Of a stretch of 64,000 nt of DNA, positions 1 through 8,056 are shown piece after piece. The stretch covers positions 5,117,001 to 5,181,000 of the forward strand of contig NZ_CP109434.1 in assembly GCF_036227105.1 (NCBI RefSeq), read 5' to 3'. The stretch is from Amycolatopsis sp. NBC_01488. GTDB lineage: Bacteria > Actinomycetota > Actinomycetes > Mycobacteriales > Pseudonocardiaceae. The position numbers and the translations under genes are program-made. The notes beneath the pieces are model-generated. The model saw nothing but the letters and a program-made list of their open reading frames with translations, was not told where the DNA came from and did no database searches. Position 1 is the stretch's first letter; each line of letters begins with the position of its first letter.

Positions 1-58
1 GGCGGCGCGACCGTGGGCGCCGCGAGGGATGCACTGATGCCGTGCCTCAGGGCCAGGC

Positions 59-370
59 TCAGCAGGTGCCGTTCTGCACCGGGTAGTGGATGACGACCGC
101 GCCACCGGTGGCGTAGTTGGCGACATCGGCAGCCACCTGCCGGCCCTGCGGAGACTCCCTCGCGGCGGTCATTGCCGCGGCGTCAGCGAACTCGGCCTCG
201 AAGACCGCGAAGTACGGCGTCTGTCCCTGCGTCGCTGTCACCTCGAAGCTGTAGCGCCACGCGAGCAGGCCGGGCATGCGCGTGACCAGCGGGAGGTGGT
301 TGCTCACGTAGTAGTCGCGGAAGTGGTCGGGATCGGCGGGCTCGGGATACAGGACCACCAGCTTGTGCAT
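59..370 (-). CDS. EthD-family small protein
   Basis: A 103-residue protein that fits the EthD/dimeric alpha-beta barrel family in full length. Seen: an N-terminal hydrophobic strand (HKLVVLYPEP), then DHFRDYYVSNHLPLVTRMPG, a segment typical of EthD proteins in which the YY..HLPL region lines the ligand cleft. The remainder alternates strand and helix as expected. These proteins act as small dimers, often beside oxidative catabolism genes, but the exact reaction is rarely known. It is transcribed toward the left edge of the window, so its operon partners, if any, are outside. Family assignment is fairly sure; substrate is unknown. Confidence 0.8.
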   Translation of the reverse strand: MHKLVVLYPEPADPDHFRDYYVSNHLPLVTRMPGLLAWRYSFEVTATQGQTPYFAVFEAEFADAAAMTAARESPQGRQVAADVANYATGGAVVIHYPVQNGTC

Positions 371-714
371 GACGACCTCCGTTCAGCGGCGAGCGACCAC
401 GACACCCGGAGTGCGCGATCACCGCGAGGCGGACAGTAGATCAGACTCCACGCCAAGATCCAGTGCAGTGCGGACGAGCCGTCTGCTCCGAGACCGTCGC
501 CGCTCGACGGCGTACGGCGGCACGGCCCCGTGCGAAGTTTCCGAGTGCTCAGCGCCGTGGTCGCGCACCCGTTGGCCGGACGTCCCCGTTTCGTCACAGC
601 GTCGCAACACGATACGGCCGGTAATCGCGCAGGGTGGGCCGCGTCACCGAATCGGCGGGAACTCGGCGCAGCCGGCAGCCGACTGATAGCTGCGAGGCAG
701 GCGAAAGGAGCTCG
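371..714. other. Intergenic stretch, no gene seen
   Basis: Divergent promoter region of 344 bases between the EthD-like gene and the membrane-protein gene at 715. The open frames here have arginine- and serine-rich translations with no family resemblance, so I treat them as chance. No RNA gene, clear palindrome or repeat was recognised. Confidence 0.5.
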
Positions 715-1344
715 ATGTCCATCGACCAGAGCGAAGACCGCACGGCCGAGGCACCGCCCGAGCCCCGGTTGACCTGGGCGGCGGTTCGCCCGCTGCTGGT
801 GCGGCTGCATTTCTACGCCGGGGTGTTCGTCGGCCCGTTCCTGCTGGTCGCGGCGGTCACCGGGCTGGCGATGTGCGCGGCCATGGTCGCGATGGTGTGG
901 CCGGCCACGATGGGCGTGGCCGGCCTGCCGCAGGTGGTGCTGTTCGGGCTCGCCGCCGCGTGGTTCGCCGTGGCCGCCGCGCGGGGCGCCGCGCACGAGG
1001 GCCGGTGGCACCCCGGCTACCACGCGGCGATGATGCTCGCGATGGTGTGGATGGTGTTCGCCATGCCCCGCGCCGTGGTCGGCAGCGGGGCCGCGACGAC
1101 GATGGACATGCCGGGAATGGAGGGCATGGCCATGGCGCTTCCGTCGGCCGGCGGCGGAGTGCCCGCCGACGTGGTGATCGTCGCGCTGACGCTGGCGATC
1201 GCGTTCTGCCTGGCGGGGATCGCGTTCCTGGTCCGGGTCGTCGACGCGGCACGGGTCGCGCCGCCGTCGGTGCGCACGGCCGGGTGGGGTGCCGACGCCC
1301 TGATGGGCCTCGGCACCTCCGTGCTGCTGCTGGCGATGCTGTGA
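715..1344 (+). CDS. Membrane protein, PepSY-like start joined to DUF5134-like body
   Basis: A 209-residue integral membrane protein. The start at 715 is chosen because AAAGGAG lies just upstream (704-710); a longer frame from 634 has no such site. Residues about 20-50 (RLHFYAGVFVGPFLLVAAVTG) look like the first transmembrane helix of PepSY-associated membrane proteins. From about residue 51 the sequence instead follows DUF5134-type proteins (MCAAMVAMVWP, then a GYHAAMMLAMVWM helix), with four more hydrophobic helices. A methionine-rich loop (MDMPGMEGMAMAL) could bind copper. The nearby CopC-like gene and P-type ATPase remnants fit metal handling. The chimera looks like an in-frame deletion joining two neighbouring genes. 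Function unknown. Confidence 0.6.
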   Translation: MSIDQSEDRTAEAPPEPRLTWAAVRPLLVRLHFYAGVFVGPFLLVAAVTGLAMCAAMVAMVWPATMGVAGLPQVVLFGLAAAWFAVAAARGAAHEGRWHPGYHAAMMLAMVWMVFAMPRAVVGSGAATTMDMPGMEGMAMALPSAGGGVPADVVIVALTLAIAFCLAGIAFLVRVVDAARVAPPSVRTAGWGADALMGLGTSVLLLAML

Positions 1345-1346
1345 GG

Positions 1347-1562
1347 TCAGGCCGGCGTGAGAAGAAGCTGGTCGAGCACCCCGGCCTTGACGTCGGCGAC
1401 CAGGACTTCGAGCTGGTCCACGCTCATTTGGATCTGCTGGCCGAAGTCGTCGGTGATGACGATCCGCCGCTCGGCGGGCGCGTCTTCGGCTACGTAGAGC
1501 TCCGGACAGCCGCAGTTGCACTGGCCGCAGAACGTCGCGACGTGACGCAGGGAGGGGTCCAT
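1347..1562 (-). CDS. Small cysteine-rich conserved actinobacterial protein
   Basis: A 71-residue protein. The start at 1562 is preferred over a longer frame because AGGAGA (opposite 1567-1572) precedes it. It carries a compact cysteine cluster (CGQCNCGC) followed by PELYV and an acidic stretch with RRIVITDDFGQQIQMS. This pattern recurs in small actinobacterial proteins of unknown role; the cysteines suggest metal binding. It converges on the 715 gene with two bases between the stop codons. I know no experimentally assigned function for this family. Confidence 0.65.
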   Translation of the reverse strand: MDPSLRHVATFCGQCNCGCPELYVAEDAPAERRIVITDDFGQQIQMSVDQLEVLVADVKAGVLDQLLLTPA

Positions 1563-1760
1563 GGTCGTTCTCCTCGGCTCGGAGGGCACTTCGGTCACTG
1601 CCACCGGTCGAGTAGTCGGACGCGGCCGCGGAATGGTTCCCCGATCAGCCGATCAGGTGACGCAACCCGGAGGAAGAGCCTTCTGAAGGTGCTGCGTATT
1701 CTCGGCGCTGGTCACCCCCTGTCGCTGCCACCGAACATCGACGGCGACCACGGAGAATCC

Positions 1761-2159
1761 ATGTCTTCCGAGACGACCACACCCGCTGCGCAGAGCGTCG
1801 AACTCAAGCTCGACGGCGCGCTGGCCACCCCGGTGGTCTTCCGGGCCGCGGCACCGTTCCACCGGGCGGTGTGGTGGAACCTGCGGCACGGTTCGTCCAG
1901 TATGGACACTCTGGTGTCGCCGGACGCGCTGCGCCTGGCGCACCGCACCCTGGGCACGATCCGCGGCAACCTCGCCTGGGCGTTCGGTTACAACCTCGCC
2001 GCCATCCCGATCGCCGCACTCGGCCTGCTCAACCCGCTCATCGCCGGCGCCGCCATGTCGCTGTCGCCCGTGCTGGTCGTGTCCAACAGCCTCCGCCTGC
2101 GAAACTTCGCCGGCACCGGGGAAGTCCCCATCCGTCACGAAATCGAGGAAACCGCATGA
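1761..2159 (+). pseudogene. Copper P-type ATPase remnant (internal deletion, ends only)
   Basis: An open frame of 132 codons with a good ribosome site (GGAGA about 6 bases upstream) but only pieces of a P1B ATPase. Residues 32-55 carry the FHRAVWWNLRHGSSSMDTLVS segment found at the second transmembrane region. It then jumps directly to the C-terminal membrane hairpin (ALRLAHRTLGTIRGNLAWAF, then LNPLIAGAAMSLSPVLVVSN). The CPC ion channel, the DKTGT phosphorylation site and the nucleotide-binding domain are all missing, so it cannot pump. It overlaps the CopC-like gene by four bases (ATGA), so it may still be translated and couple that gene. A second ATPase remnant lies at 4875-5250. Confidence 0.75.
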
Positions 2160-2722
2160 AGATCGCCAGGCTTTTCGCCGCTGCCTTGCTCGCGTTGGCC
2201 GGGTTGCTGGCCTTCGCCGGGCCCGCGTCCGCCCATGCCGCGCTGAAGTCCAGCTCACCGGCCGAGGGCGCGAGTCTCGCGGCCGCGCCCAAGAAGGTCG
2301 ACCTGACGTTCGAGGAGGCCGTGACGCTGCAGCCGGACCCGATTTCGGTGACCGGTCCGGACGGTGCGAAGTGGACGGTCTCGACGCCGACGGTGACCGA
2401 TGCGACGATCACGGCCGCGGTGGTCCCCAGCGGCCCGGCGGGGGCGTACACGCTGACGTACAAGGTCGTCTCGGACGACGGTGACAAGGTGACCGGCGCG
2501 GTGCACTTCACCCTCACCGCGCCCGCTTCGCCGCCCACCACGTCCAGCTCCGCCGCACCGACGTCGTCCTCGGCGGCGCCGGTCACGACGGCGTCGCCGA
2601 CCCCGGCCGCGTCGAGCGACACCAGCGGGGGTGTCCCGGCGTGGGTGTGGATCCTGATCGCGGTCGTGGTCGTCGTGGCCGCGGTGGTGGTCGGGCTGCG
2701 GCTGCGGCGGTCCCGGCAGTAG
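2156..2722 (+). CDS. copC: CopC/YobA-type copper-binding secreted protein
   Basis: A 188-residue exported, membrane-anchored protein. Residues 1-27 are a signal peptide ending PASAHA; cleavage would leave His as the new N-terminus (HAALKSSSPAEG), the copper ligand used by CopC proteins. Residues about 27-125 form the CopC beta-sandwich, with the conserved VSDDGDKVTGAVHFTL segment near its end. A Ser/Thr/Pro-rich linker, one transmembrane helix (about 163-183) and a basic tail follow, the usual layout in actinobacteria. It probably buffers or delivers copper outside the membrane. It is translationally coupled to the preceding ATPase remnant, supporting a former copper operon. Confidence 0.85.
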   Translation: MKIARLFAAALLALAGLLAFAGPASAHAALKSSSPAEGASLAAAPKKVDLTFEEAVTLQPDPISVTGPDGAKWTVSTPTVTDATITAAVVPSGPAGAYTLTYKVVSDDGDKVTGAVHFTLTAPASPPTTSSSAAPTSSSAAPVTTASPTPAASSDTSGGVPAWVWILIAVVVVVAAVVVGLRLRRSRQ

Positions 2723-2805
2723 GTCCGCGCGGATGTCCGGGAACCAACTCACGCCGTCGTGCGACTACTGCTGGTGGAGCGTCGGCGACGCCGAAGAGGA
2801 TTCCG

Positions 2806-3055
2806 GTGAGAACACGGCGGTGGACAGCGGCCGTGACGGTCCTTTTCGGACTGTCGGTGTGCGGGGCGGCCGACCCGGCCCAGCCCGCCGCCGCACCCTC
2901 GTCGCCGAGCAGTTCCATGAAGACGGGCGCTCGCCTCGCCTCCGAAGCGCGTCGTGACGATGGACGGTGGCGCGGCGGCGATCCTGGAACGCCTCGGTGT
3001 CGCCGATCGGATCGTCGGCACCGCCGCGCCGGACTTCTTCCAGGATGATGCCGGG
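2806..3055 (+). pseudogene. ABC transporter substrate-binding lipoprotein remnant
   Basis: Starts at GTG 2806 behind AAGAGGA. The first frame gives a lipoprotein signal with lipobox LSVC and a Pro/Ser-rich linker. Near 2930-2945 the reading frame shifts, and the next frame reads PPKRVVTMDGGAAAILERLG and then VADRIVGTAAPDFF. That is the N-terminal domain of iron-siderophore or cobalamin-type binding proteins, which normally run past 300 residues. Homology stops near 3055, where an opposite-strand DJ-1-like remnant begins. A frameshift plus loss of the C-terminal two thirds means it is dead. Confidence 0.65.
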
Positions 3056-3225
3056 CTCGGGGGCGTCGTCCCGGGTGTCGGTCACCGACACGCTGATCCC
3101 CTGCGAACTCGCCACCGGTGCCCGACCCGGGCCGACGAACCGGACGTCGAATCGGTCCGGGACCACGCTCAGCAGGTAGACCGGGCCGAATACGTCCAGC
3201 AACTGGAAACCCGCTGCTTTCCCAT
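3040..3225 (-). pseudogene. DJ-1/PfpI (GlxA-like) N-terminal remnant
   Basis: On the minus strand the frame reads GFQLLDVFGPVYLLSVVPDR, then FDVRFVGPGRAPVASSQG and an acidic stretch with DDAP. This is the N-terminal strand-helix-strand of DJ-1/PfpI proteins (compare the intact relative at 6619). No start codon with a plausible ribosome site joins this frame, and homology is lost near 3040, where it abuts the substrate-binding-protein remnant. A short fragment left by deletion. Confidence 0.5.
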
Positions 3226-3278
3226 CGTCACCGCCTCTCGGTGGTCGTCAGGCGAGCCGGGTCGGTTCTCCGCGATCA

Positions 3279-4022
3279 TCAAGCCGCGCGACGACGGCCG
3301 GCCGGCAGGTGCGGGAACCGGCGGCGCGGACCCCGGCCACCGTCCGCGGCCCCGGGCTCCCAGCCGAGCCTGACCTCGTCGTGCGCCTCGGGCTCGACGC
3401 GCGTACTCGGGCCCGGCGTCGATGTGCGGCGGTGCTGGCGGCGGACGCCGTAGAGGAGCCCGACCCCGGCCACGAGCAGGCCGTGCGACAGCACCCGGGA
3501 CACGGTGACCTGGCCGTCGAAGAGGTCGATGCCCGAGATGAGGCCGAGGACGGCGACGAACCCGGCCAGCGCGGGCAGCAGCCCCGACGCCGTCGCCGGG
3601 CGCAGCGCCGCCCAGAGCAGGCCGAAGCCGACCGCGAGGTTCCAGGCCGCGCTCTCGTTGCCGAGATGCACGGCCATCGCCATCATCCCGCCGTGCTCGG
3701 CGTGCCCGACGTCCGCGCCGAGCAGCTCGGCGAGCCCGAGGCCGCTCTGGACCAGCGCGACGAGGGCCAGGGCGATCCGCAGGCCCCAGCGCTGGGCCGG
3801 CGGGGCCGGCACCTCGGTGAGGATGCGTTCGGTCAGGTCCGGCACCCGCGGTGCCTCGCGGACCAGGAGCAGCCGCCGCAGCCGGACGGCGTCGTCCTGC
3901 CAGGCCCGGCACTGCGGACAGCCCGCGAGGTGGCGGTCGACCACCGGGTCCGGCAGCGACCCCGCCTCACCGTCGATCCGGGCCGAGAGCGCTTCACGGA
4001 AGTCGGAGCAGTTCACCTCCAC
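3279..4022 (-). CDS. Zinc-finger anti-sigma factor with membrane segments
   Basis: A 247-residue protein beginning at GTG 4022. The N-terminal region has the zf-HC2 anti-sigma zinc motif HLAGCPQC (His-x3-Cys-x2-Cys, about residues 31-38). About four hydrophobic helices follow (around residues 78-215), including one with a histidine/methionine-rich loop (HAEHGGMMAM). A basic, proline-rich tail ends the protein. It is divergent from the ECF sigma gene at 4079, with 56 bases between. The expected role is to hold that sigma factor at the membrane until a signal (redox, or metal given the neighbours) releases it. The His/Met loop makes copper sensing an attractive guess, no more. Confidence 0.8.
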   Translation of the reverse strand: MEVNCSDFREALSARIDGEAGSLPDPVVDRHLAGCPQCRAWQDDAVRLRRLLLVREAPRVPDLTERILTEVPAPPAQRWGLRIALALVALVQSGLGLAELLGADVGHAEHGGMMAMAVHLGNESAAWNLAVGFGLLWAALRPATASGLLPALAGFVAVLGLISGIDLFDGQVTVSRVLSHGLLVAGVGLLYGVRRQHRRTSTPGPSTRVEPEAHDEVRLGWEPGAADGGRGPRRRFPHLPAGRRRAA

Positions 4023-4078
4023 ATAGTCGCGCGCAGACCCCTCCGAGTTCCCGCCGGTGTGGGCTACGGTGTCGCCTC

Positions 4079-4651
4079 GTGAACTCCAGCCGGGATCGTG
4101 ACGACGAACGGATCACCGCGCTCGCCCTCGCCGCGGCGCGCGGTGACCAGCGCGCCTACGAGGACTGGGTGCGGTCGACGCAGGCCGACGTCTGGCGGTT
4201 CGTGGCCCATTTGACCGACTCGGTCGTCGCCGACGACCTGACGCAGGAAACATACGCCCGCGCGGTGATCTCGCTCATGCGGTTCGCCGGGCGGTCGTCG
4301 TCGCGGACCTGGCTGCTCTCGATCGCCCGGCGCGCGGTCGTCGACCACTTCCGGGCGCGCTCGGCCCGCCCGCAGCTCTCCGGGCAGGACTGGACGGCGG
4401 CCACCGAGGAGCAGTCCGCCCGCAGCCGCGCGGCCGTCTCGGGATTCGAAGAGGTCGTCGAAGTCGGCCTGCTGCTGCGGGACCTGGACGACGAGCGCCG
4501 CGAGGCACTCGTGCTGACCCAGTTGCTCGGGTACACCTACGCCGAGGTCGCGGAGATCTGCGGCTGTCCGATCGGGACGGTGCGCTCCCGCGTGGCCCGC
4601 GCCCGCGAAGACCTGCTGGCCGCGCGCGACGAGCGTGGCAACGTCATGTGA
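4079..4651 (+). CDS. ECF RNA polymerase sigma factor
   Basis: A 190-residue group IV sigma factor starting at GTG 4079. Region 2 spans about residues 20-90, with DDLTQETYARAVISLMRF as the core-binding and -10 recognition part. Region 4 spans about 130-185, with the helix-turn-helix YTYAEVAEICGCPIGTVRSR. It resembles the mycobacterial SigC-like group in region 4. It should direct transcription of a small stress regulon, probably including its own promoter in the 56-base gap to the divergent anti-sigma gene. A remnant of a second, closely similar sigma factor lies immediately downstream on the other strand. Confidence 0.88.
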   Translation: MNSSRDRDDERITALALAAARGDQRAYEDWVRSTQADVWRFVAHLTDSVVADDLTQETYARAVISLMRFAGRSSSRTWLLSIARRAVVDHFRARSARPQLSGQDWTAATEEQSARSRAAVSGFEEVVEVGLLLRDLDDERREALVLTQLLGYTYAEVAEICGCPIGTVRSRVARAREDLLAARDERGNVM

Positions 4652-4656
4652 CGCTG

Positions 4657-4886
4657 GGTCAGCCGACCGCCGGATACCCCGGCCGGGTCCCGGCCATCGC
4701 GGCCAGCAGGTCTTCCCTCGCTCTGGCGACACGGGAGCGGATCGTGCCGACGGGGCAGCCGCTCACCTGCGCGGCGTCCGAATAGGACAGTCCAAGGATC
4801 TGGGTGAGGACGAACGCCGCGCGGCGGTCGGCGTCGAGGGCCTGGACGAGCTGGTCGAGGACGACCTGCTCGTCGACCCAGACGAC
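4657..4886 (-). pseudogene. ECF sigma factor region-4 remnant
   Basis: On the minus strand an open stretch bounded by an in-frame TAG (4887-4889) and the stop at 4657 encodes region 4 of an ECF sigma factor. It includes LDADRRAAFVLTQILGLSYS and GCPVGTIRSRVARAREDLLA. It closely matches the C-terminus of the intact sigma factor at 4079, but region 2 is absent. It converges on that gene and looks like the tail of a duplicated or separate sigma gene whose front was deleted. The join lies right where the second ATPase remnant begins. Confidence 0.65.
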
Positions 4887-5250
4887 CTACCCGATGACCA
4901 GGACGACCTGCGGGCACTGCGCCAGTTCGGTCCGCGAGGAGCTCGGCGAGCTGCCCGGCGTTCGTGCGGTCGAGGTGGACCTCGGTACCGCCCGAGCCCG
5001 AAGAAAGCGCTTCCCTGCCGCCGGCCGACGCACTTCGCCGTCGCCTGCAGCTGTCGGCGTTGTTCGGCGCTCCGGTGATCCTGCTGGCGATGGTGCCGGT
5101 CCTGCAGTTCCCGGCCTGGCAATGGGTTTCGCTCGTCCTGGCGACGCCGGTGGTGGGGTGGGGTGCGTGGCCGCCGCTTACCTGTGGTCGCTCTACGCGT
5201 TGTTCTTCGGTGGCGCCGGGGTCATCGGCATGCGCCACTCGAGACCGCCG
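4875..5250 (+). pseudogene. Second copper P-type ATPase remnant (HMA plus first helices)
   Basis: Three ATPase pieces appear in order but in shifting frames. First comes a heavy-metal-associated domain core (TCGHCASSVREELGELPGVR, about 4910-4970). Next, in another frame, comes the first membrane part (ALRRRLQLSALFGAPVILLA, then VPVLQFPAWQWVSLVLATPV, to about 5170). Last comes the following helix, AAAYLWSLYALFFGGAGVIG (about 5170-5235). The FHRA..NLRHG segment expected between the last two is missing here but present in the remnant at 1761. Frame changes and loss of all catalytic domains make it non-functional. Confidence 0.7.
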
Positions 5251-5395
5251 TGCCGGGCGCGGCCACCGTGGCCGGCTGTGCCTCTCGGTCATCCGCAGCA
5301 GCAGTCGGTTGGCGGTTCGGCAAAGGGAGTTCGGCCAGACTCAGGTCGGCATCGTGCCACCACCCATGCGGCGTGATTTGGGCGATGCCGCCGCT

Positions 5396-5809
5396 TCAGC
5401 GGGGGTAGGTGGCGGTGGCCTTGATTTCGATGAGGAATTCCGGCCGGGCGAGGCCGCTGATGCCGATCATCGACCAGGCCGGGTAAGGGGCTTCGACGAA
5501 GCGCTTCTTCACGTCCAGGAAGCCGGGGAGGTGCTGGTGGATGTCGACGTGGTAACTGGTGACCTCCACCAGGCTGGTGAGGTCGAGCTTCTCGAGCCGG
5601 AGGATCTCCTCGATGCGCCGGAGCGCTCGCTCGGTTTGTTCTTCGATCGTGTCGGGGACCGTTCCGTCGGGGCGGCTGCCGATCTGTCCGGCGATGAAGA
5701 GGTGGTCGTGTGCGCGGACGGCGGGGGAGTAGCCGAAGCGTGCGAAGCCCCCGGTCGTCTGCCCGAAAACCGCGGAGTCCGAAGGGATCTCGACAGAGTA
5801 GTTCGTCAT
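5396..5809 (-). CDS. RidA/YjgF-family protein
   Basis: A 137-residue protein of the RidA/YER057c/UK114 superfamily, which forms trimers and deaminates reactive imine/enamine intermediates in the best-known members. Seen: FGYSPAVRAHDHLFIAGQIG near the front, the central EEQTERALRRIEEIL helix, and a C-terminal WSMIGISGLARPEFLIEIKA strand pair in place of the canonical R-x-C/T-V end. The start at 5809 (MTNYSVEIP) matches where homology begins. The catalytic arginine of enamine deaminases is plausibly the one in LARPEFLIEI, but the motif differs from RidA proper, so the substrate is uncertain. It stands alone on its strand. Confidence 0.8.
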   Translation of the reverse strand: MTNYSVEIPSDSAVFGQTTGGFARFGYSPAVRAHDHLFIAGQIGSRPDGTVPDTIEEQTERALRRIEEILRLEKLDLTSLVEVTSYHVDIHQHLPGFLDVKKRFVEAPYPAWSMIGISGLARPEFLIEIKATATYPR

Positions 5810-5889
5810 CGCGGGTGGAGCCTTTCTCGGAGTTTTCCGGTGCGCCTGGCCGTGACGAGCAGGCACTCAATTGCGCTGTATACCGCCGG

Positions 5890-6546
5890 TCAGTCGCCCC
5901 ACCGGCAGGTGCGGGCGGCCTGTTCCATGCGGGTCTCGCCGGCCGCGCGGCGTTGGCGGAGCAGTTCGCCGGGCACCGAGTAGCGGGGTGCGTTGGCCGG
6001 GTCGGCCGCGGCCTGGGTGACGATGGCGTCGACGAGCGAGCGGACCATGGTCAGGCGGGGGTAGGCGGCGTGGATGGCTTGCGCCTGCTCGTCGGTGACC
6101 GTGTCGGGCCGGCCGGCGCCGAGGACGCCGCCGAAGTCGAGGCCGATGCCTTGGCGAACGAGCACGCACAGCGTGCCGCGGCGTTCGGCGATGCCCGCCG
6201 ACGTGTGCAGGGCGATCGCCTGCCACACGGCGTCGACGTCGGCCGCGGGCAATCCTTGTGCGGTGAGGAATTCCGCGGTGCGGTCGGCGCCTTCGACCTC
6301 GAACCGCTGCCGGTGCGGGCCGTCGGCGGCCAGGCCGAGGTCGTGGAGTGCGCAGGCGGCGAACAGCAGCTGGTCGTCGTAGTCCTGGCAACCGAGGCGG
6401 CGGGCGGTCAGGCGGGCGAACAGGTAGCTGCGGACGCTGTGGTTGAACAGGGACGGCGGTTCCGCGTTCCGGGCGAGGTCCACGGCCGCACGGGCCAAGG
6501 GTGTGTCCGGCAGCGCGATCGGACCGGTGCGGGGACGGCGTGTCAT
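5890..6546 (-). CDS. HD-domain phosphohydrolase-like protein
   Basis: A 218-residue protein with an HD metal-binding domain. Seen: FNHSVRSYLFARL (His and Arg positions of the first helix), CALHDLGLAADG (the HD pair), and a later ALHTSAGIAERRG helix. The family hydrolyses phosphoesters or, in cyanamide-hydratase-like members, nitriles; this size and the LFAACALHDLG pattern resemble the cyanamide-hydratase-like actinobacterial group. The start at 6546 is the most downstream ATG before the domain. It is divergent from the GlxA-type regulator at 6619 with a 72-base gap, so that regulator may control it. Confidence 0.8.
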   Translation of the reverse strand: MTRRPRTGPIALPDTPLARAAVDLARNAEPPSLFNHSVRSYLFARLTARRLGCQDYDDQLLFAACALHDLGLAADGPHRQRFEVEGADRTAEFLTAQGLPAADVDAVWQAIALHTSAGIAERRGTLCVLVRQGIGLDFGGVLGAGRPDTVTDEQAQAIHAAYPRLTMVRSLVDAIVTQAAADPANAPRYSVPGELLRQRRAAGETRMEQAARTCRWGD

Positions 6547-6618
6547 GCGGTCCACAGTGGCGGCAACCGGTCTGAGCCGGCGAGTGGCAGGATTGCCGCG
6601 TTTCGTTAGAATCCTGCC

Positions 6619-7554
6619 ATGGCTGTGCACAGAGTCGCGGTGCTGGTCCTGGCCGGGGTGAGCCCGCTCGATCTGGCGATCCCGACGCAGGTCTTCGCCA
6701 CGCGTGCCGAGACTTCCTACGACCTGACGGTGTGCTCGCTGACGCCTCAGGTCACCACGACCGTGGGCTTCGATCTGCTCGTCCGCGGCGGCCTGGAGCA
6801 GGTGCGGGCCGCCGACACCGTGATCGTGCCCGGATTCGAGCCGCCTCTCGTGCCGCCGCCGGAACCCGTGCTCGACGCGCTGGCCGAGGCCCGCGACCGG
6901 GGCTGCCGGGTGGTGTCCATCTGCACGGGCGCGTTCGCGCTGGCGGCAGCCGGGGTGCTGGACGGCCTGCACGCGACCACGCACTGGCAGCACATCGAGG
7001 ACCTGGAACGGACGTTCCCCGCGGTGCGGGTGGACCGCGACGTGCTCTACGTCGACGAGGGGGACGTGCTCACCTCGGCCGGGGTGTGCTGCGGGATCGA
7101 CCTGTGCCTGCACATCGTGCGCCGTGACCTCGGCGCCGTGGTGGCCAACCGGATCGCCCGCGGACTGGTTGCCGCACCGCATCGCGACGGTGGCCAGGCG
7201 CAGTTCGTGCCGGCGCCGGTCGCGGTGGCCGGCGACGCGTCCCTGGCCGCGACCCGGGCCTGGGTCCTGGAGCGGCTGGACCAGCCGCTCACGCTGGCCG
7301 TGCTCGCCCGGCACGCGAGGATGTCCCAGCGTTCGTTCATGCGCCGGTTCGCCGAGGAGACGGGCACGACGCCGTTGCAGTGGCTGGTCAACGCCCGGCT
7401 CGGCCTCGCCAGGGAGCTGCTGGAGACCACCGGCCACTCGGTGGACCGGGTGGCCAGGGACTGCGGGTTGGGCACCGCCGCCAACCTCCGGCTGCACTTC
7501 CGCCGGACGCTGGGCACCACGCCCACGGCCTACCGGCGGACGTTCACCCGCTGA
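6619..7554 (+). CDS. GlxA-type transcriptional regulator (DJ-1/PfpI plus AraC)
   Basis: A 311-residue regulator. Residues 1-175 are a DJ-1/PfpI amidotransferase-like domain, with SICTGAFALAAAGVLDG as the nucleophile-elbow region (the Cys sits in SICTG). Residues about 205-305 are an AraC DNA-binding domain with two helix-turn-helices (LAVLARHARMSQRSFMRRF, and a second around VDRVARDCGLGTAANLRLHF). Such proteins usually activate a neighbouring or divergent gene in response to an amino-acid- or amide-like ligand. The divergent HD-domain gene is the natural target. Full length and apparently intact. Confidence 0.9.
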   Translation: MAVHRVAVLVLAGVSPLDLAIPTQVFATRAETSYDLTVCSLTPQVTTTVGFDLLVRGGLEQVRAADTVIVPGFEPPLVPPPEPVLDALAEARDRGCRVVSICTGAFALAAAGVLDGLHATTHWQHIEDLERTFPAVRVDRDVLYVDEGDVLTSAGVCCGIDLCLHIVRRDLGAVVANRIARGLVAAPHRDGGQAQFVPAPVAVAGDASLAATRAWVLERLDQPLTLAVLARHARMSQRSFMRRFAEETGTTPLQWLVNARLGLARELLETTGHSVDRVARDCGLGTAANLRLHFRRTLGTTPTAYRRTFTR

Positions 7555-7732
7555 ACCGGCGTTACCGGGTCCGGCCATCCCCTTTCCCGGGCATTCGGAA
7601 AGCGCTTCCTGCCGAATCGGTGAACCCGGGGTTGGCCAAAACCGGGGGAAAGATGGCAATCGCGCCGATTCCGGCTGCGGGACGTGCTGGGTAGCGTGGT
7701 GCCGAATCGACCACAGGAGGACTGATTTACCC

Positions 7733-8056
7733 ATGCTGACTGGTTCACCCCGCGTGACAGCCTGGTCGCCGCTGCGGATTGCGGCCACCGTCGAACTGGT
7801 CTCGCTCATCGTCCTGCTGGTGAACCTGGCCACCGCGCACTGGCCCGCGGTGTCCTCGTTGCTGGGGCCCACCCACGGTTGCGCCTACCTGTTCGTGTTC
7901 ATCGCCACCGCACGCCACCCGGACACGACCCGGGTGATCACGGCAACAGCCCTGGTCCCCGGCATCGGCGGAATGCTCGCCCTGCGGCAGCTTTCACGCC
8001 GCCGGACATCGGACACCTCGGCGCCTGATACCGCGACACAGGAACGCCATCGATGA
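7733..8056 (+). CDS. Small membrane protein, DUF3817-like
   Basis: A 107-residue protein with three hydrophobic segments (about residues 14-33, 45-60 and 68-83) and a basic, polar C-terminal tail. The patterns AATVELVSLIVLLVNL, HWPAVSSLLGPTHGCAYLF and VPGIGGMLALRQL match actinobacterial DUF3817-like membrane proteins. The start at 7733 has CAGGAGG upstream at 7713-7719. No partner gene is evident. Function unknown. Confidence 0.65.
   Translation: MLTGSPRVTAWSPLRIAATVELVSLIVLLVNLATAHWPAVSSLLGPTHGCAYLFVFIATARHPDTTRVITATALVPGIGGMLALRQLSRRRTSDTSAPDTATQERHR

Noticed and set aside
2733..2957. Plus-strand frame of 74 codons starting MSGNQLTPSC
   Set aside because: Overlaps the substrate-binding lipoprotein remnant in another frame; the lipoprotein reading has the lipobox and ribosome site.
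7590..7610. GGAAAGCGCTTCC near-palindrome as a LacI-type operator
   Set aside because: No LacI-type regulator or sugar gene nearby; a similar string at 5005 lies inside the ATPase remnant, so it is probably chance.
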